Of a DNA stretch of 42,500 nucleotides, positions 12,000 to 25,681 are shown one piece after another. Where the stretch lies: assembly GCA_034096865.1 (NCBI GenBank), contig JAWQFJ010026969.1, forward strand, positions 42,501 to 85,000. The letters are read 5' to 3'. The notes below the pieces were generated by a model. That model saw only the letters and a program-made list of their open reading frames with translations, was not told where the DNA came from and searched no databases. Every line of letters begins with the position of its first letter. The stretch's first letter is position 1. The translations under genes were made by a program, and so were the position numbers. Origin of the DNA: Theodoxus fluviatilis. Its lineage: Eukaryota > Mollusca > Gastropoda > Cycloneritida > Neritidae.

Positions 12000-12056
<57 letters not shown>

Positions 12057-12205
12057 CCCCCCCCCTCTCTCTCCCCCCCCCCCTCTCTCTCTCCCCCCCT
12101 CTCTCTCTCTCCCTCTCCCCCTCTCCTCCTCCTCATTCCCTCCCTCCCTCCCCCCCTCCCTCCCTCCCTCCCTCCCTCCCTCCCTCCCTCCCTCCCTCCC
12201 TCCCT

Positions 12206-12269
<64 letters not shown>

Positions 12270-15025
12270 CTCTCTCTCTCTCTTAACGGCCAGAAAACTT
12301 AGAAATACTGTATGTTATTGTAGCAAAAATGATACAGCATCTGCCACTCATCAAAACTGATCTGTAGTTGACTACTTCTGCAAGCCCTGCAGACTTGTAG
12401 AGGTGATGTACCTTTGTACTCAGTGCAAGTGACTCAGTTACTTCTGTTTATCACTCAAACTACATCCCACCACATTCCACCACATCACATCACAGCACAT
12501 CCCACCACATCACAGCCCATCCCATCACATCCCACCACATCCCAGCACAATACAGCCCACCCCATCACATCCCACCACATCCCATTACATCCCACCACAT
12601 CACAGCACATCCCACCACATCACAGCACATCACAGCACATCACAGCACATCCCACCCCATCACATCCCACCACATCCCATTACATCCCACCACATCCCAG
12701 CACATCACAGCACATCCCACCACATCACAGCACATCACAGCACATCCCACCACATCACAGCACATCCCACCACATCACAGCACATCCCACCACATCACAG
12801 CACATCCCACCACATCACAGCACATCACAGCACAATACAGCCCACCCCATCACATCACACCACATCCCACCACATCCCATTACATCCCACCACATCACAG
12901 CACATCCCACCACATCACAGCACATCCCACCACATCACAGCACATCCCACCACATCACAGCACATCCCAGCACATCCCACCACAACCCACCACAGCACAT
13001 CACAGCACATCCCACCACATCACAGCACATCCCACCACATCACAGCACATCCCACCACAGCACATCACACCACATCACAGCACATCACACCACATCACAG
13101 CACATCCCACCACATCACAGCACATCACACCACATCCCAGCACATCACAGCACATCCCACCACATCACAGCACATCCCACCACATCACAGCACATCCCAC
13201 CACATCACAGCACATCCCACCACATCACAGCACATCCCACCACATCACAGCACATCCCACCACATCCCACCACAGCACATCACAGCACATCCCACCACAT
13301 CACAGCACATCCCACCACATCACAGCACATCCCACCACAGCACATCACACCACATCACAGCACATCACACCACATCACAGCACATCACAGCACATTCCAC
13401 CACATCACAGCACATCCCACCACATCACAGCACATCCCACCACATCCCATTACATCCCACCACATCCCTGCACATCACAGCACATCCCATCACACCACAT
13501 CACAGCACATCCCACCACATCCCATTACATCCCACCACATCCCTGCACATCACAGCACATCCCATCACACCACATCACAGCACATCCCACCACATCACAG
13601 CACATCCCACCACATCACAGCACATCCCACCACATCACAGCACATCACAGCACAATACAGCCCACCCCATCACATCACACCACATCCCACCACATCCCAT
13701 TACATCCCACCACATCACAGCACATCCCACCACATCACAGCACATCCCACCACATCACAGCACATCCCACCACATCACAGCACATCCCAGCACATCCCAC
13801 CACAACCCACCACAGCACATCACAGCACATCCCACCACATCACAGCACATCCCACCACAGCACATCACAGCACATCCCACCACATCACAGCACATCCCAC
13901 CACATCCCACCACATCCCATTACATCCCACCACATCCCTGCACATCACAGCACATCCCACCACATCACACCACATCACAGCACATCCCACCACATCACAG
14001 CACATCCCACCACATCACAGCACATCACAGCACATCACAGCACATCACAGCACAATACAGCCCACCCCATCACATCACACCACATCCCACCACATCCCAT
14101 TACATCCCACCACATCACAGCACATCCCACCACATCACAGCACATCCCACCACATCACAGCACATCCCACCACATCACAGCACATCCCAGCACATCCCAC
14201 CACAACCCACCACAGCACATCACAGCACACCCCACCACATCACAGCACATCCCACCACAGCACATCACAGCACATCCCACCACAGCACATCACACCACAT
14301 CACACCACATCACAGCACATCACACCACATCCCACCACATCACAGCACATCACAGCACATCACAGCACATCACAGCACATCCCACCACATCACAGCACAT
14401 CCCACCACATCACAGAACATCTCACCACATCACAGCACACCCCACCACATCCCACCACATCACAGCACATCCCACCACATCCCACCACATCACACCACAT
14501 CACAGCACATCCCACCACATCACAGCACATCCCACCACATCACTGCATATCCCACCACATCACAGCACATCACACCACACCCCACCACATCACAGCACTT
14601 CACACCACATCCCACCACATCCCACCACATCACAGCACACCCCACCACATCCCACCACATCACAGCACATCACACTACATCACAGCACATCCCACCACAT
14701 CACAGCATGGTCATGTGACTCGGATCAGTACTCTTCAGACAAGGAAGAATCAGGCACAAGGATGCCAGGAAGGAGAAGGAAATGTCCTGTTGCAGTGAAT
14801 TTCAGAGTGGCCAATTGTTATGATTATCTATCGGCACACAGGCCACAGACCTGTTTGGCTGCAGTCTTTGTCTGTATGTGACTTTCGTATAAATTTGCAT
14901 TAATTTGTAGTATAGAGAGAGTGTATTTAGATTAATTAAGTATACATTTACCAAGAAAGTTTCTTTGAAAGACTGTAGCACAGCTCTTGGATAGTGATGC
15001 ATTGACCTCAGTCCCTGAATACCTT

Positions 15026-15094
<69 letters not shown>

Positions 15095-18000
15095 TTAATG
15101 ACCTTTATGCTTTCAGGTGCAGATTTAGTCAGATATTAGCACCAGTTTTTGAAGAGACCTCTGAAAAAGTGAGGAAAGATTTTATGGTAAGTGGAATCAA
15201 CCAATCACCCTTTGGTTAGAAACAGATTTGCTTGCCCACTTTTTTCATGCAATTTCCCCCGTGTGAGTTGGGGTTTAAAATGGATGGTTGGCCGTAAGTC
15301 CTCATCCATCCATCCATCCATCCATCCATCCATCCATCCATCCATCCATCCATCCATCCATCCTTCCTTCCTTTCTTCCATCCATCCTTCCTTCCATCCT
15401 TCCATCCATCCTTCTTTAGATATAATTTGATAGCAGATAGTCTTTGAAATTGCTTCTTTAGACAAGTAGACATAATTATCACTGAGGAGCTCAAAGCGCG
15501 CATGAACAGATGATAAGACAAACTCATGCACTGCCTGCATCTGTGCGCAGATGTTGCAGGTGCACAGGCCGAGTGGAGTGCGCCCTTTGTCAGTGAGTGG
15601 AGGAGAGCACAGCTGTCCAATAGATTCATTCATTGCCCTCCGATGTTCAAACAAATGGCGGAGTATCAGTTGTTTCCGCAAGCTGAGCTTGCCCTGCGTG
15701 TAAAAGCTAAAACCAACACGCTGCAGTTTTATGTGTCTCCGCTGTTATATACAAATACATTTTGCTACAAGCCTGGAAGTGAGAAGGATGAAGTTGAATA
15801 TCGGAGGATTCTCTGCTGTGCGTTGGGTTAGCTGCATTCCACATAGCTTGGATAGGGGATATTCAGGGGACGTGTGTGTGTGAGTGTGTGTGTAAGTGTG
15901 TGTGTGAGTGTGTGTGTGTGACTGTGTGTGTAAATGTGTATGTGTGTGTGTCTGTGTCTGTGTGTGCAAGTATATGTGTGTGAGTGTCTGTGTCTGTGTG
16001 TGTGTATGTGTGTGAGTGTGTGTGTGTGTGTGGAATGTGAACTTTATTTTCAATATGGGAAATATTTCCTAGCCAGCTTATTGCAGTCTTTTTGGCTTTA
16101 CTCCTTTAGAGTGGACACGTATTTGGCATTTGAAAAGAGGGAGAAGGTTTTGGGGCTCAAACCTCTCTTATGGCAGCTGCCAATAGACTCCCTCTCTTTA
16201 TCAAACCACCCAAGTTTGTAGGTTTGTATGGATTAAAACCACCGAAGCTGGTAGACTTGTATGGATTAAAACCACCCAAGTTGGTAGGTTTGTATGGATT
16301 AAAACCACCGAAGCTGGTAGACTTGTATGGATTAAAACCACCCAAGTTGGTAGGCTTGTATGGATTAAAACCACCCAAGTAGACTTGTATGGATTTTTGC
16401 TTAATTCAAACTGGATGCCCCATCCTGGATCAAGGCTTTGGGTGGACCTGGTGCCTGGAAGCCAGGGACAGGGGCTGCAGCTGCTTTATTCCCGAGTCCC
16501 TGGTCATCTGGCCGGTTTATCTTCCTGGCACTGCTCTGGCACCTGAAACACCCATGATCTATGCATGCTTGAAACGGATACACTTCATTGAATCAGGAGC
16601 AGCACCAGTGTCACTCCACTGTGAGAGCCTCATGACAGTTTAGTAATGGCTTCTGAAGTGGTTTGAGTACTGATTTGGGAGCTTGGTTTGAACTTGTATT
16701 TGGACAGCACTTGTCATTACATGCATTGCGTACTCTCTGTCCAGTGCAACATGCATGTGTGTGTTGGAGGTGGATGCTAAGGAGCAAAGAGGGCAGTCTC
16801 TTGTAACTGTGGCATGCACCCTCTGTACACATGAGCGGGTCGCCAGGACCTGTGTCTTGGGAGACAGATGACCTGTGTCTTGGGAGACAGTTGACCTGTG
16901 TCTTGGGAGACAGTTGACCTGTGTCTTGGGAGACAGTTGACCTGTGTATTGGGAGACAGTTGTTGACCTGTGTCTTGGGAGACAGTTGACCTGTGTCTTG
17001 GGAGACAGTTGTTGACCTGTGTCTTGGGAGACAGTTGACCTGTGTCTTGGAAGACAGTTGGCCTGTGTCTTGGGAGACAGTTGTTGACCTGTGTCTTGGG
17101 AGACAGTTGACCTGTGTCTTGGAAGACAGTTGGCCTGTGTCTTGGGAGACAGTTGTTGACCTGTGTCTTGGGAGACAGTTGACCTGTGTCTTGGGAGACA
17201 GTTGACCTGTGTCTTGGGAGACAGTTGGCCTGTGTCTTGGGAGACAGTTGTTGACCTGTGTCTTGGGAGACAGTTGACCTGTGTCTTGGAAGACAGTTGG
17301 CCTGTGTCTTGGGAGACAGTTGTTGACCTGTGTCTTGGGAGACAGTTGACCTGTGTCTTGGGAGACAGTTGTTGACCTGTGTCTTGGAAGACAGTTGACC
17401 TGTGTCTTGGGAGACAGTTGACCTGTGTCTTGGGAGACAGTTGACCTGTGTCTTGGGAGACAGTTGACCTGTGTCTTGGGAGACAGTTGACCTGTGTCTT
17501 GGGAGACAGTTGGCCTGTGTCTTGGGAGACAGTTGTTGACCTGTGTCTTGGGAGACAGTTGACCTGTGTCTTGGAAGACAGTTGGCCTGTGTCTTGGGAG
17601 ACAGTTGTTGACCTGTGTCTTGGGAGACAGTTGACCTGTGTCTTGGAAGACAGTTGGCCTGTGTCTTGGGAGACAGTTGTTGACCTGTGTCTTGGGAGAC
17701 AGTTGACCTGTGTCTTGGGAGACAGTTGACCTGTGTCTTGGGAGACAGTTGACCTGTGTCTTGGGAGACAGTTGACCTGTGTCTTGGGAGACAGTTGACC
17801 TGTGTCTTGGGAGACAGTTGACCTGTGTCTTGGGAGACAGTTGACCTGTGTCTTGGGAGACAGTTGACCTGTGTCTTGGGAGACAGTTGACCTGTGTCTT
17901 GGGAGACAGTTGACCTGTGTCTTGGGAGACAGTTGACCTGTGTCTTGGGAGACAGTTGACCTGTGTCTTGGGAGACATTTGACCTGTGTCTTGGGAGACA

Positions 18001-21000
18001 GTTGACCTGTGTCTTGGGAGACAGTTGACCTGTGTCTTGGGAGACAGTTGACCTGTGTCTTGGGAGACAGTTGACCTGTGTCTTGGGAGACAGTTGACCT
18101 GTGTCTTGGGAGACCGAGTTGACCATGCGCATCGCTCTGGGCCCACTGCTGAATCTGAGACAACCAGTTCTACCGAGGTATTCAAAACTGTCGACAACTG
18201 CAGTCATAAACTGCTCCCTACAACAATCACTGAAGGTCCAACTGCACATGCCCCATGCACATGCCCCATGCACATGTTTTGATTGAAGGTCCAACTGCAC
18301 ATGCCCCATGCACATGTTTTGATTGTAGCAGAGTTTTTCTCCCTGGAACTTAGGCTCTGATTATTTCTCAAAAAGTCATGCTAGTCTACGAGAACTGCTG
18401 CCTCATGGAAACTGCGTGCTCTGATGACTAGTTCACTGGTGCTGATTGGCTGGCGATGTGCATAGTGGGCAATTCTGCATAGTACACTGGTGCTGATTGG
18501 CTGGCGATGTGCATAGTGGGCAGTTCTGCAAGAGGTTAATGCCCACATGTGTTGCCAGTGTGTGCTTCTGATGCAGTAACAATGCGCCTGTTTTTATAAC
18601 TTCTGCTTTTATTTTCCAGCAACCAGGAAAGGTAGCATTTGGAAAAGTCGACTGTGACAGAGAAGGTGAGCACAGATTTTCAGGCAGAAGTTTCATCAAT
18701 TTCTTACTTGATTGAGGTCTGTTAATAATCATGGCAAGTTTTAAGGAACAGATCAGTTGTGGAATGGGAGAGAATATTGCTTATTTCTTAAAACATATGG
18801 ATTGTGATATGGTTGTTTGCTTTTCTTTGGTATGCTAGTCATGCTGGTTTTCACTGGCATGAATATGCATGATTGTCATGATTAGTGTTGATGAACCCTT
18901 TGGTCAAAAAGTGGTGCCTTAGTTCTTTCTCAGAAAATATCAGGCCCAGGAACCTACACCTTTCCCTTGTTACCACATGCAGTATATCATACACACACCC
19001 ATGCATGTACACACATGCACACACACACATTCACACACATGCGCGCGCTCTCGCTCACACACACACGTGCACACACACAGACACACACACACAAACAGAC
19101 ACACACACACACACAGACACACAAGGACACATACACACACGAACACATACACACACGGACACAAACACACACAGACACACACGGACACAGACACACACAG
19201 ACACACATACATACAGAGTTTCTTACAAGGATGACCTGCACCCATGGAAATGCGAGAAAGTTTATGTTGACCGTCAACCTGACCAGTGGTCAAGTAGTTA
19301 GAAATCTGTCAGATGGTAAAATCTTGGCAGGGGGGACCTGACTCAATACAGTGGTTAGCAGTGTGTTACACCCTTTAATGAGAATTCATATAGTGTTTCA
19401 TACAAGTAAAAGAAATAGTGCCTTTTACATGCAATGTCTGTATGACTTACTCAGGGAAATCAAAAGGGTATTGATGGAACTAATGAAATGTTTACATTTC
19501 GATTCTAGAAGGGGAAAAAATTCATTTGAGAAGATACTTATTTTCTGTTGATGATTCTCTTTGAATCCAGTAGCATGTGTATTTTCTGCAATCTAGTAAA
19601 CATCATTGACCCCTTGATTTATGACACCCTGCAGTCAACATCGCCTCCAAGTACCGCATCAGCAAGTACCCCACACTGAAGATGTTCAGGAATGGACAAA
19701 TGGTCAAGAAGGAGTACCGAGGGCAGAGGTCAGCTGACGCCCTCGCCTCCTTCATCCGAGACCAGCTCAAAGATCCGGTGGAAGAGGTGACCACCTTGGA
19801 GGCTCTCCAGGGACTGGACGTGAGTCTGTTGAGGGTCAATGCCCTCTGTAGCTCTTGTGTGATGTAGAGCTGTGTAATAGCTGGACGTGAGTCTGTTGAT
19901 GGTCAGTGCCCTCTGTAGCTCTTGTATGATGTAGAGCTGTGTAATAGCTGGATGTAAGTCTGTTGATGGTCAATGCCCTCTGTAGCTCTTGTTTGATGTA
20001 GAGCTGTGTAATAGCTGGATGTAAGTCTGTTGATGGTCAGTGCCCTCTGTAGCTCTTGTAAGATGTAGAGCTGTGTAATAGTTGGATGTAAGTCTGTTGA
20101 TGGTCAGTGCCCTCTGTAGCTCTTGTTTGATGTAGAGCTGTGTAATAGCTGGATGTAAGTCTGTTGATGGTCAGTGCCCTCTGTAGCTCTTGTATGATGT
20201 AGAGCTGTGTAATAGCTGGATGTAAGTCTGTTGATGGTCAGTGCCCTCTGTAGCTCTTGTATGATGTAGAGCTGTGTAATAGCTGGATGTAAGTCTGTTG
20301 ATGGTCAGTGCCCTCTGTAGCTCTTGTAAGATGTAGAGCTGTGTAATAGTTGGATGTAAGTCTGTTGATGGTCAGTGCCCTCTGTAGCTCTTGTATGATG
20401 TAGAGCTGTGTAATAGCTGGATGTAAGTCTGTTGATGGTCAGTGCCCTCTCTAGTGGACAGACATAGGCATATCCTTCCATAGCATCAACTGAAGGATGA
20501 AGGATCAAATTGATTTGTCTCCCCTTGAGTACCCCTGTCAAACCTGGGTCTTTCCCGAGACAAGCATGTAGATGAGTAAAATGTCCTCATGAATGAACAC
20601 CATTAAAGTTGTCAGTGATTGCCACATATGTGAAGGATTCGAAACTGATTAACTGAAGCCTTAGCAATTAGAGTTAACTCCCCTTGAATATCTTTGTTTC
20701 AATTTGCTAAAATACCAGCAGATTTACCAAATTTACTTGTTCACTCTAATATTTTTTTCTTGGTTTGGGGGATGGAAGTGGCCCTGTTCCAACTGCAACC
20801 AGAATTAGTTTCGGGACATCTTAGTGCGTGACTTGTTTTGATCATGAAGTGTACTCTTGCTAAGGATATATGTTCGGAAGAAGATGCAGCATTTGTGTCC
20901 GCTCACAGGATTTGCCAAGAAAATTCTACCTTTTACATTCCTATTTCTCAGTGTCATGTGTCATGTAGATTTATACTTTATAACAAATGTCATCCTCTAT

Positions 21001-24000
21001 TATTGCATCTTGGTGAGGTATTTGACCTTTGAAAGGATGAACCAATGTTTAATGCCACTCTTGTTTTAAAAAGTAAGTGCCAACTTTAATCGTAAGTTTA
21101 GAGAGAGTCCGCCTCATCAAAGCTAGTTGCAGCACAAGTTTTGTGTGTATTCTTTCAGGCAAAGAAAAGACACATCATTGGGTACTTCGAAAACCAGAAC
21201 TCTGACGCCTACAGAGTGTATTCTCGCGTGGCTGGGCAGTTCAGGGATGACTGCATTTTCAAGGCAGCATTTGGGTATGTAAGGCAGCATTTGGGTGTGT
21301 AAGGCAGCATTTGGGTGTGTAAGGCAGTGTTTGGGTGTGTAAGGCAGCATTAGGGTGTGTAACGCAGCATTTGGGTGTGAAACACAGCATTTGGGTTTGT
21401 AAGGCAGCATTTGGGTGTGTAAGGCAGCGTTTGGGTATGTAAGGCAGTGTTTGAGTATGTAAGGCAGCATTTGGGTGTGTAAGGCAGCATTTGGGTGTGT
21501 AGGGCAGCGTTTGAGTATAGAAGGCAGCATTTGGGTGTGTAAGGCAGCGTTTGGGTGCGTAAGGCAGCGTTTGGGTGCGTAAGGCAGCATTTGGGTGTGT
21601 ATTAGGCAGCATTTGGGTGTGTAAGGCAGTGTTTGGATGCGTAAGGCAGCGTTTGGGTGTGTAAGGCAGCATTTGGGTGTGTAAGGCAGCATTTGGGTGT
21701 TTATAAGTTTCTTAGTGGATTGTTGTGTAAGAGTTTATTTTGTACTATGTTATGGTGTAGCACTGTGTGATGGTGGTGTGGTAGTGTGTGTACAGGGGGG
21801 GGGGGGGGGGGTAGTGTGTGATGATAGGGATGTGGTAGTGTGTGATGTGGGTGTAGGTAGTGTTATGGGGGTGTGGTAGTGTGTGATGGGGGTGTGGGTG
21901 TATTGTGTGATGGGGGAGGGGGGGGGGGGGTTAGGGTTTGATGCTGGGTGTGGTAGTGCATGGTTGGGGTGGGGGGTGGTACTGTGTGATTTGGGGGTGG
22001 GGGGGGTGGTAGTGTGTGATGGGAGTGTGTTAGTGTGTGATGGGGGGGGGGGGTTTTAATGTGTGGTGGGGTGTGGGAGTGTGATGGGGGTGTGGCAGTG
22101 TGTGGTGGGGGTGTGGCAGTGTGTGATGGGGGTGTGGCAGTGTGTGATGGGGGTGTGGTAGTGTGTGGTGGGGGTGTGGTAGTGTGTGATGGGGGTGTGG
22201 CAGTGTGTGATGGGGTGTGGCAGTGTGTGATGGGGGTGTGGTAGTGTGTGTTGGGGTGTGTGGCAGTTGTGATGGTGATGTGGTTGTGATGTGATGGGGT
22301 TGGATGGTGATGGTGGTTGTGCAGTGTGTGGTGGTGTGTGCAGTTGTGATGGTGGTGTGGTGAGTGTGTGTGGTGGTGTGTGATGGTGGTGGTGGTGTGG
22401 TAGTGTGTGATGGTGGTGTGAGTGTGTGATGGTGTGGTAGTGTGTGATGGTGGTGGCAGTGGTGGTGATGGTGGTTGTGATGGTGATGGTGGTGGCAGTG
22501 GTGGTGATGCTGGTTGTGATGGTGGTGGTGGTGGCAGTGGTGGTGATGGTGGTTGTGATGTGTGGTGGTGGTGTGGTAGTGTGTGATGGTGGTTGTGTGT
22601 GGTGGTGGTGGTGTGGTGTGTGGTGGTGGTTGGATGGTGGTGGGTGGTGTGGCAGTGGTTGTGATGGTGGTGGCAGTGGTGGTGATGGTGGTTGTGATGG
22701 TGGTGGCAGTGGTGGTGATGGTGGTTGTGATGGTGGTGGCAGTGGTGGTGATGGTGGTTGTGATGGTGGTGGCAGTGGTGGTGATGGTGGTTGTGATGGT
22801 GGTGGTGGTGGTGGTGGTGTGATGGTGGTTGTGATTGTGATGGTGATGGTGGTGGCAGTGGTGGTGATGTTGGTGTGTTGTGATGGTGGTGGCAGTGGTG
22901 GTGATGGTGGTTGTGATGGTGGTGGCAGTGGTGGTGATGGTGGTTGTGATGGGGTGTGGCAGTGTGTGATGGGGATGTGGCAGTGTGTGATGGGGGATGT
23001 GGCAGTGTGTGGTGGGGATGTGGCAGTGTGTGGTGGGGTGTGGCAGTGTGTGGTGGGGGTGTGGCAGTGTGTGGTGGGGGTGTGGCAGTGTGTGGTGGGG
23101 GTGTGGCAGTGTGTGGTGGGGGTGTGGCAGTGTGTGGTGGGGGTGTGGTAGTGTGTGATGGCGGGGGTGGTAGTGTGTGATGGGGGGTGGTTTTTTGTGA
23201 TGGGGGGTGGTACTTTGTGATGGGGGTTTGTTACTGTATGATGGTGAACTTGACTGTTGCAGGCAGGTGTCAGCACCGGAGAGGAGTGGGGGATTTGATG
23301 TCATCCTGTACAGACCTCCCAATGTGAGTAGTGCTGCCAGTACTCTGTCTTCCTCCTGTTCCTCTGTCTCCGCTGTCTGCTTCACCTTCTTCCTCTGCTA
23401 TTCCTCCTAACCACAGGCTGCTGCTGCCATTTTCATCTGAGTCTTTTACCAAAGATTGTCGTTGATGCTTGCATGCAATCAAAGGATGGGAACTGCCTGC
23501 GTCGGTGCTGGAAGAGTAGAAATGATCACTGGACTGATATATGTGGATTGGGATGATTGGGATGATGACTTTGGATTGGGATGATGACTATGGATTGGGA
23601 TGATGACTTTGGATTGGGATGATGACTATGGATTGGGATGATGACTATGGATTGGGATGATGACTATGGATTGGGATGATGACTTTGGATTGGGATGATG
23701 ACTATGGATTGTGATGATTGGGATGATGACTTTGGATTGGGATGATGACTTTGGATTGGGATGATGACTTTGGATTGGGATGATGACTTTGGATTGGGAT
23801 GATGTCTATGGATTGGGATGATTGGGATGATGACTTTGGATTGGGATGATGACTTTGGATTGGGATGATGTCTATGGATTGGGATGATTGTGATGATGAC
23901 TATGGATTGTGATGATGGCTATGGATTGGGATGATGGCTATGGATTGGGATGATGACTATGGATTGGGATGATGGCTATGGATTGGGATGATGGCTATGG

Positions 24001-25628
24001 ATTGGGATGATGACTATGGATTGGGATGATGACTATGGATTGGGATGATGACTATGGATTGGGATGATGACTTTGGATTGGGATGATGATTATGGATTGG
24101 GATGATGATTATGGATTGGGATGATGATTATGGATTGGGATGATGGCTATGGATTGGGATGATGACTATGGATTGGGATGATGACTTTGGATTGGGATGA
24201 TGATTATGGATTGGGATGATGATTATGGATTGGGATGATTGGGATGATGACTTTGGATTGGGATGATTGGGATGATGACTATGGATTGTGATGATGTATA
24301 CGGATTGGGATGATGGCTATGGATTGGGATGATTGGGATGATGACTATGGGTTGGGATGATGTATACGGATTGGGATGATGACTATGGATTGGGATGATT
24401 GGGATGATGACTATGGATTGGGATGATTGGGATGATGACTATGGATTGTGATGATGTATACGGATTGGGATGATGACTATGGATTGGGATGATGGCTATG
24501 GATTGGGATGATTGGGATAATGATTATGGATTGGGATGATGACTATGGATTGGGATGATGTATACGGATTGGGATGATGACTATGGATTGGGATGATGGC
24601 TATGGATTGGGATGATGGCTATGGATTGGGATGATTGGGATAATGATTATGGATTGGGATGATGACTATGGATTGGGATGATTGGGATGATGACTATGGG
24701 TTGGGATGATGACTATGGATTGGGATGATTGGGATGATGACTATGGATTGTGATGATGTATACGGATTGGGGTGATGACTATGGATTGTGATGATGGCTA
24801 TGGATTGTGATGATGGCTATGGATTGGGATGATGGCTATGGATTGGGATGATGACTGGATTGGTATTGTGTCTGTGAAGGGATGGAGTAAATGGTTTTTG
24901 GTTATTTCCAGCCATGCCTTCAAACCAACAGTGTCTCAGTTTTTCTCTACCTATCACAACCCTCTTCTGGGAAAATTGCGTTATTGCTTTCTTTGTTTCA
25001 ACAACAACTTTAAAGTAACAACTTCTCTGATCTGCCTTGTGTTATGGACTGTTTTTGCATTTTCTGTTCTCCCCCTTGGATTGGGGGTAAGAATTGACCC
25101 ACCGTGTCTCCCAAAAAGATCTATAGATATCAGGTGAAATGTTAGGAAATCAAGACATGCTCCTACTGTAACCAGCTCTAGTGAATTGCAACCTAGGACC
25201 TCTAGAACCCTACAAAAGCTGATAGGCTGTCAAACTTCATTGATACACTCATTCATTTATTTGTTTGTTCATCCATTCATTCACTCACTCACTCACTCAT
25301 TCATTCATTCATTTATTCTTGCATTCATGCATTCATTCATTGCAGACCCAGCACCAGGACCAGATCTACACAGGAGCCCTGGGCAGCTATGACCAGCTTC
25401 TCCTGTGGTCCACAGACAAGTGTGTGCCCCTGGTGCGAGAAATCACCTTTGAAAATGCCGAGGTCAGTGATGTAGTTTATTCTTCCCTTTTTTTTAACAA
25501 TCTGAGAGAGACACAGAGACAGATGTAGTTTTTTTTTATCCTTCCCTTGTTTTACAATCTGATAAAGACGGAGACGGACAAAATAGACACATAGACAGAC
25601 GGACGGACAAGCAGAGAATGGTGTGTGT

Positions 25629-25681
<53 letters not shown>

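Noticed and set aside
12414..14798. 794-codon His/Thr/Ser/Pro-rich ORF
   Set aside because: It is a translation of the CACATC array in ERP44 intron 2, with no non-repeat coding segment.
16611..18315. Three overlapping ORFs over 500 codons on the minus strand
   Set aside because: All three frames are open only because the 23-bp unit cycles through frames without a stop. No domain, and it lies in intron 3.
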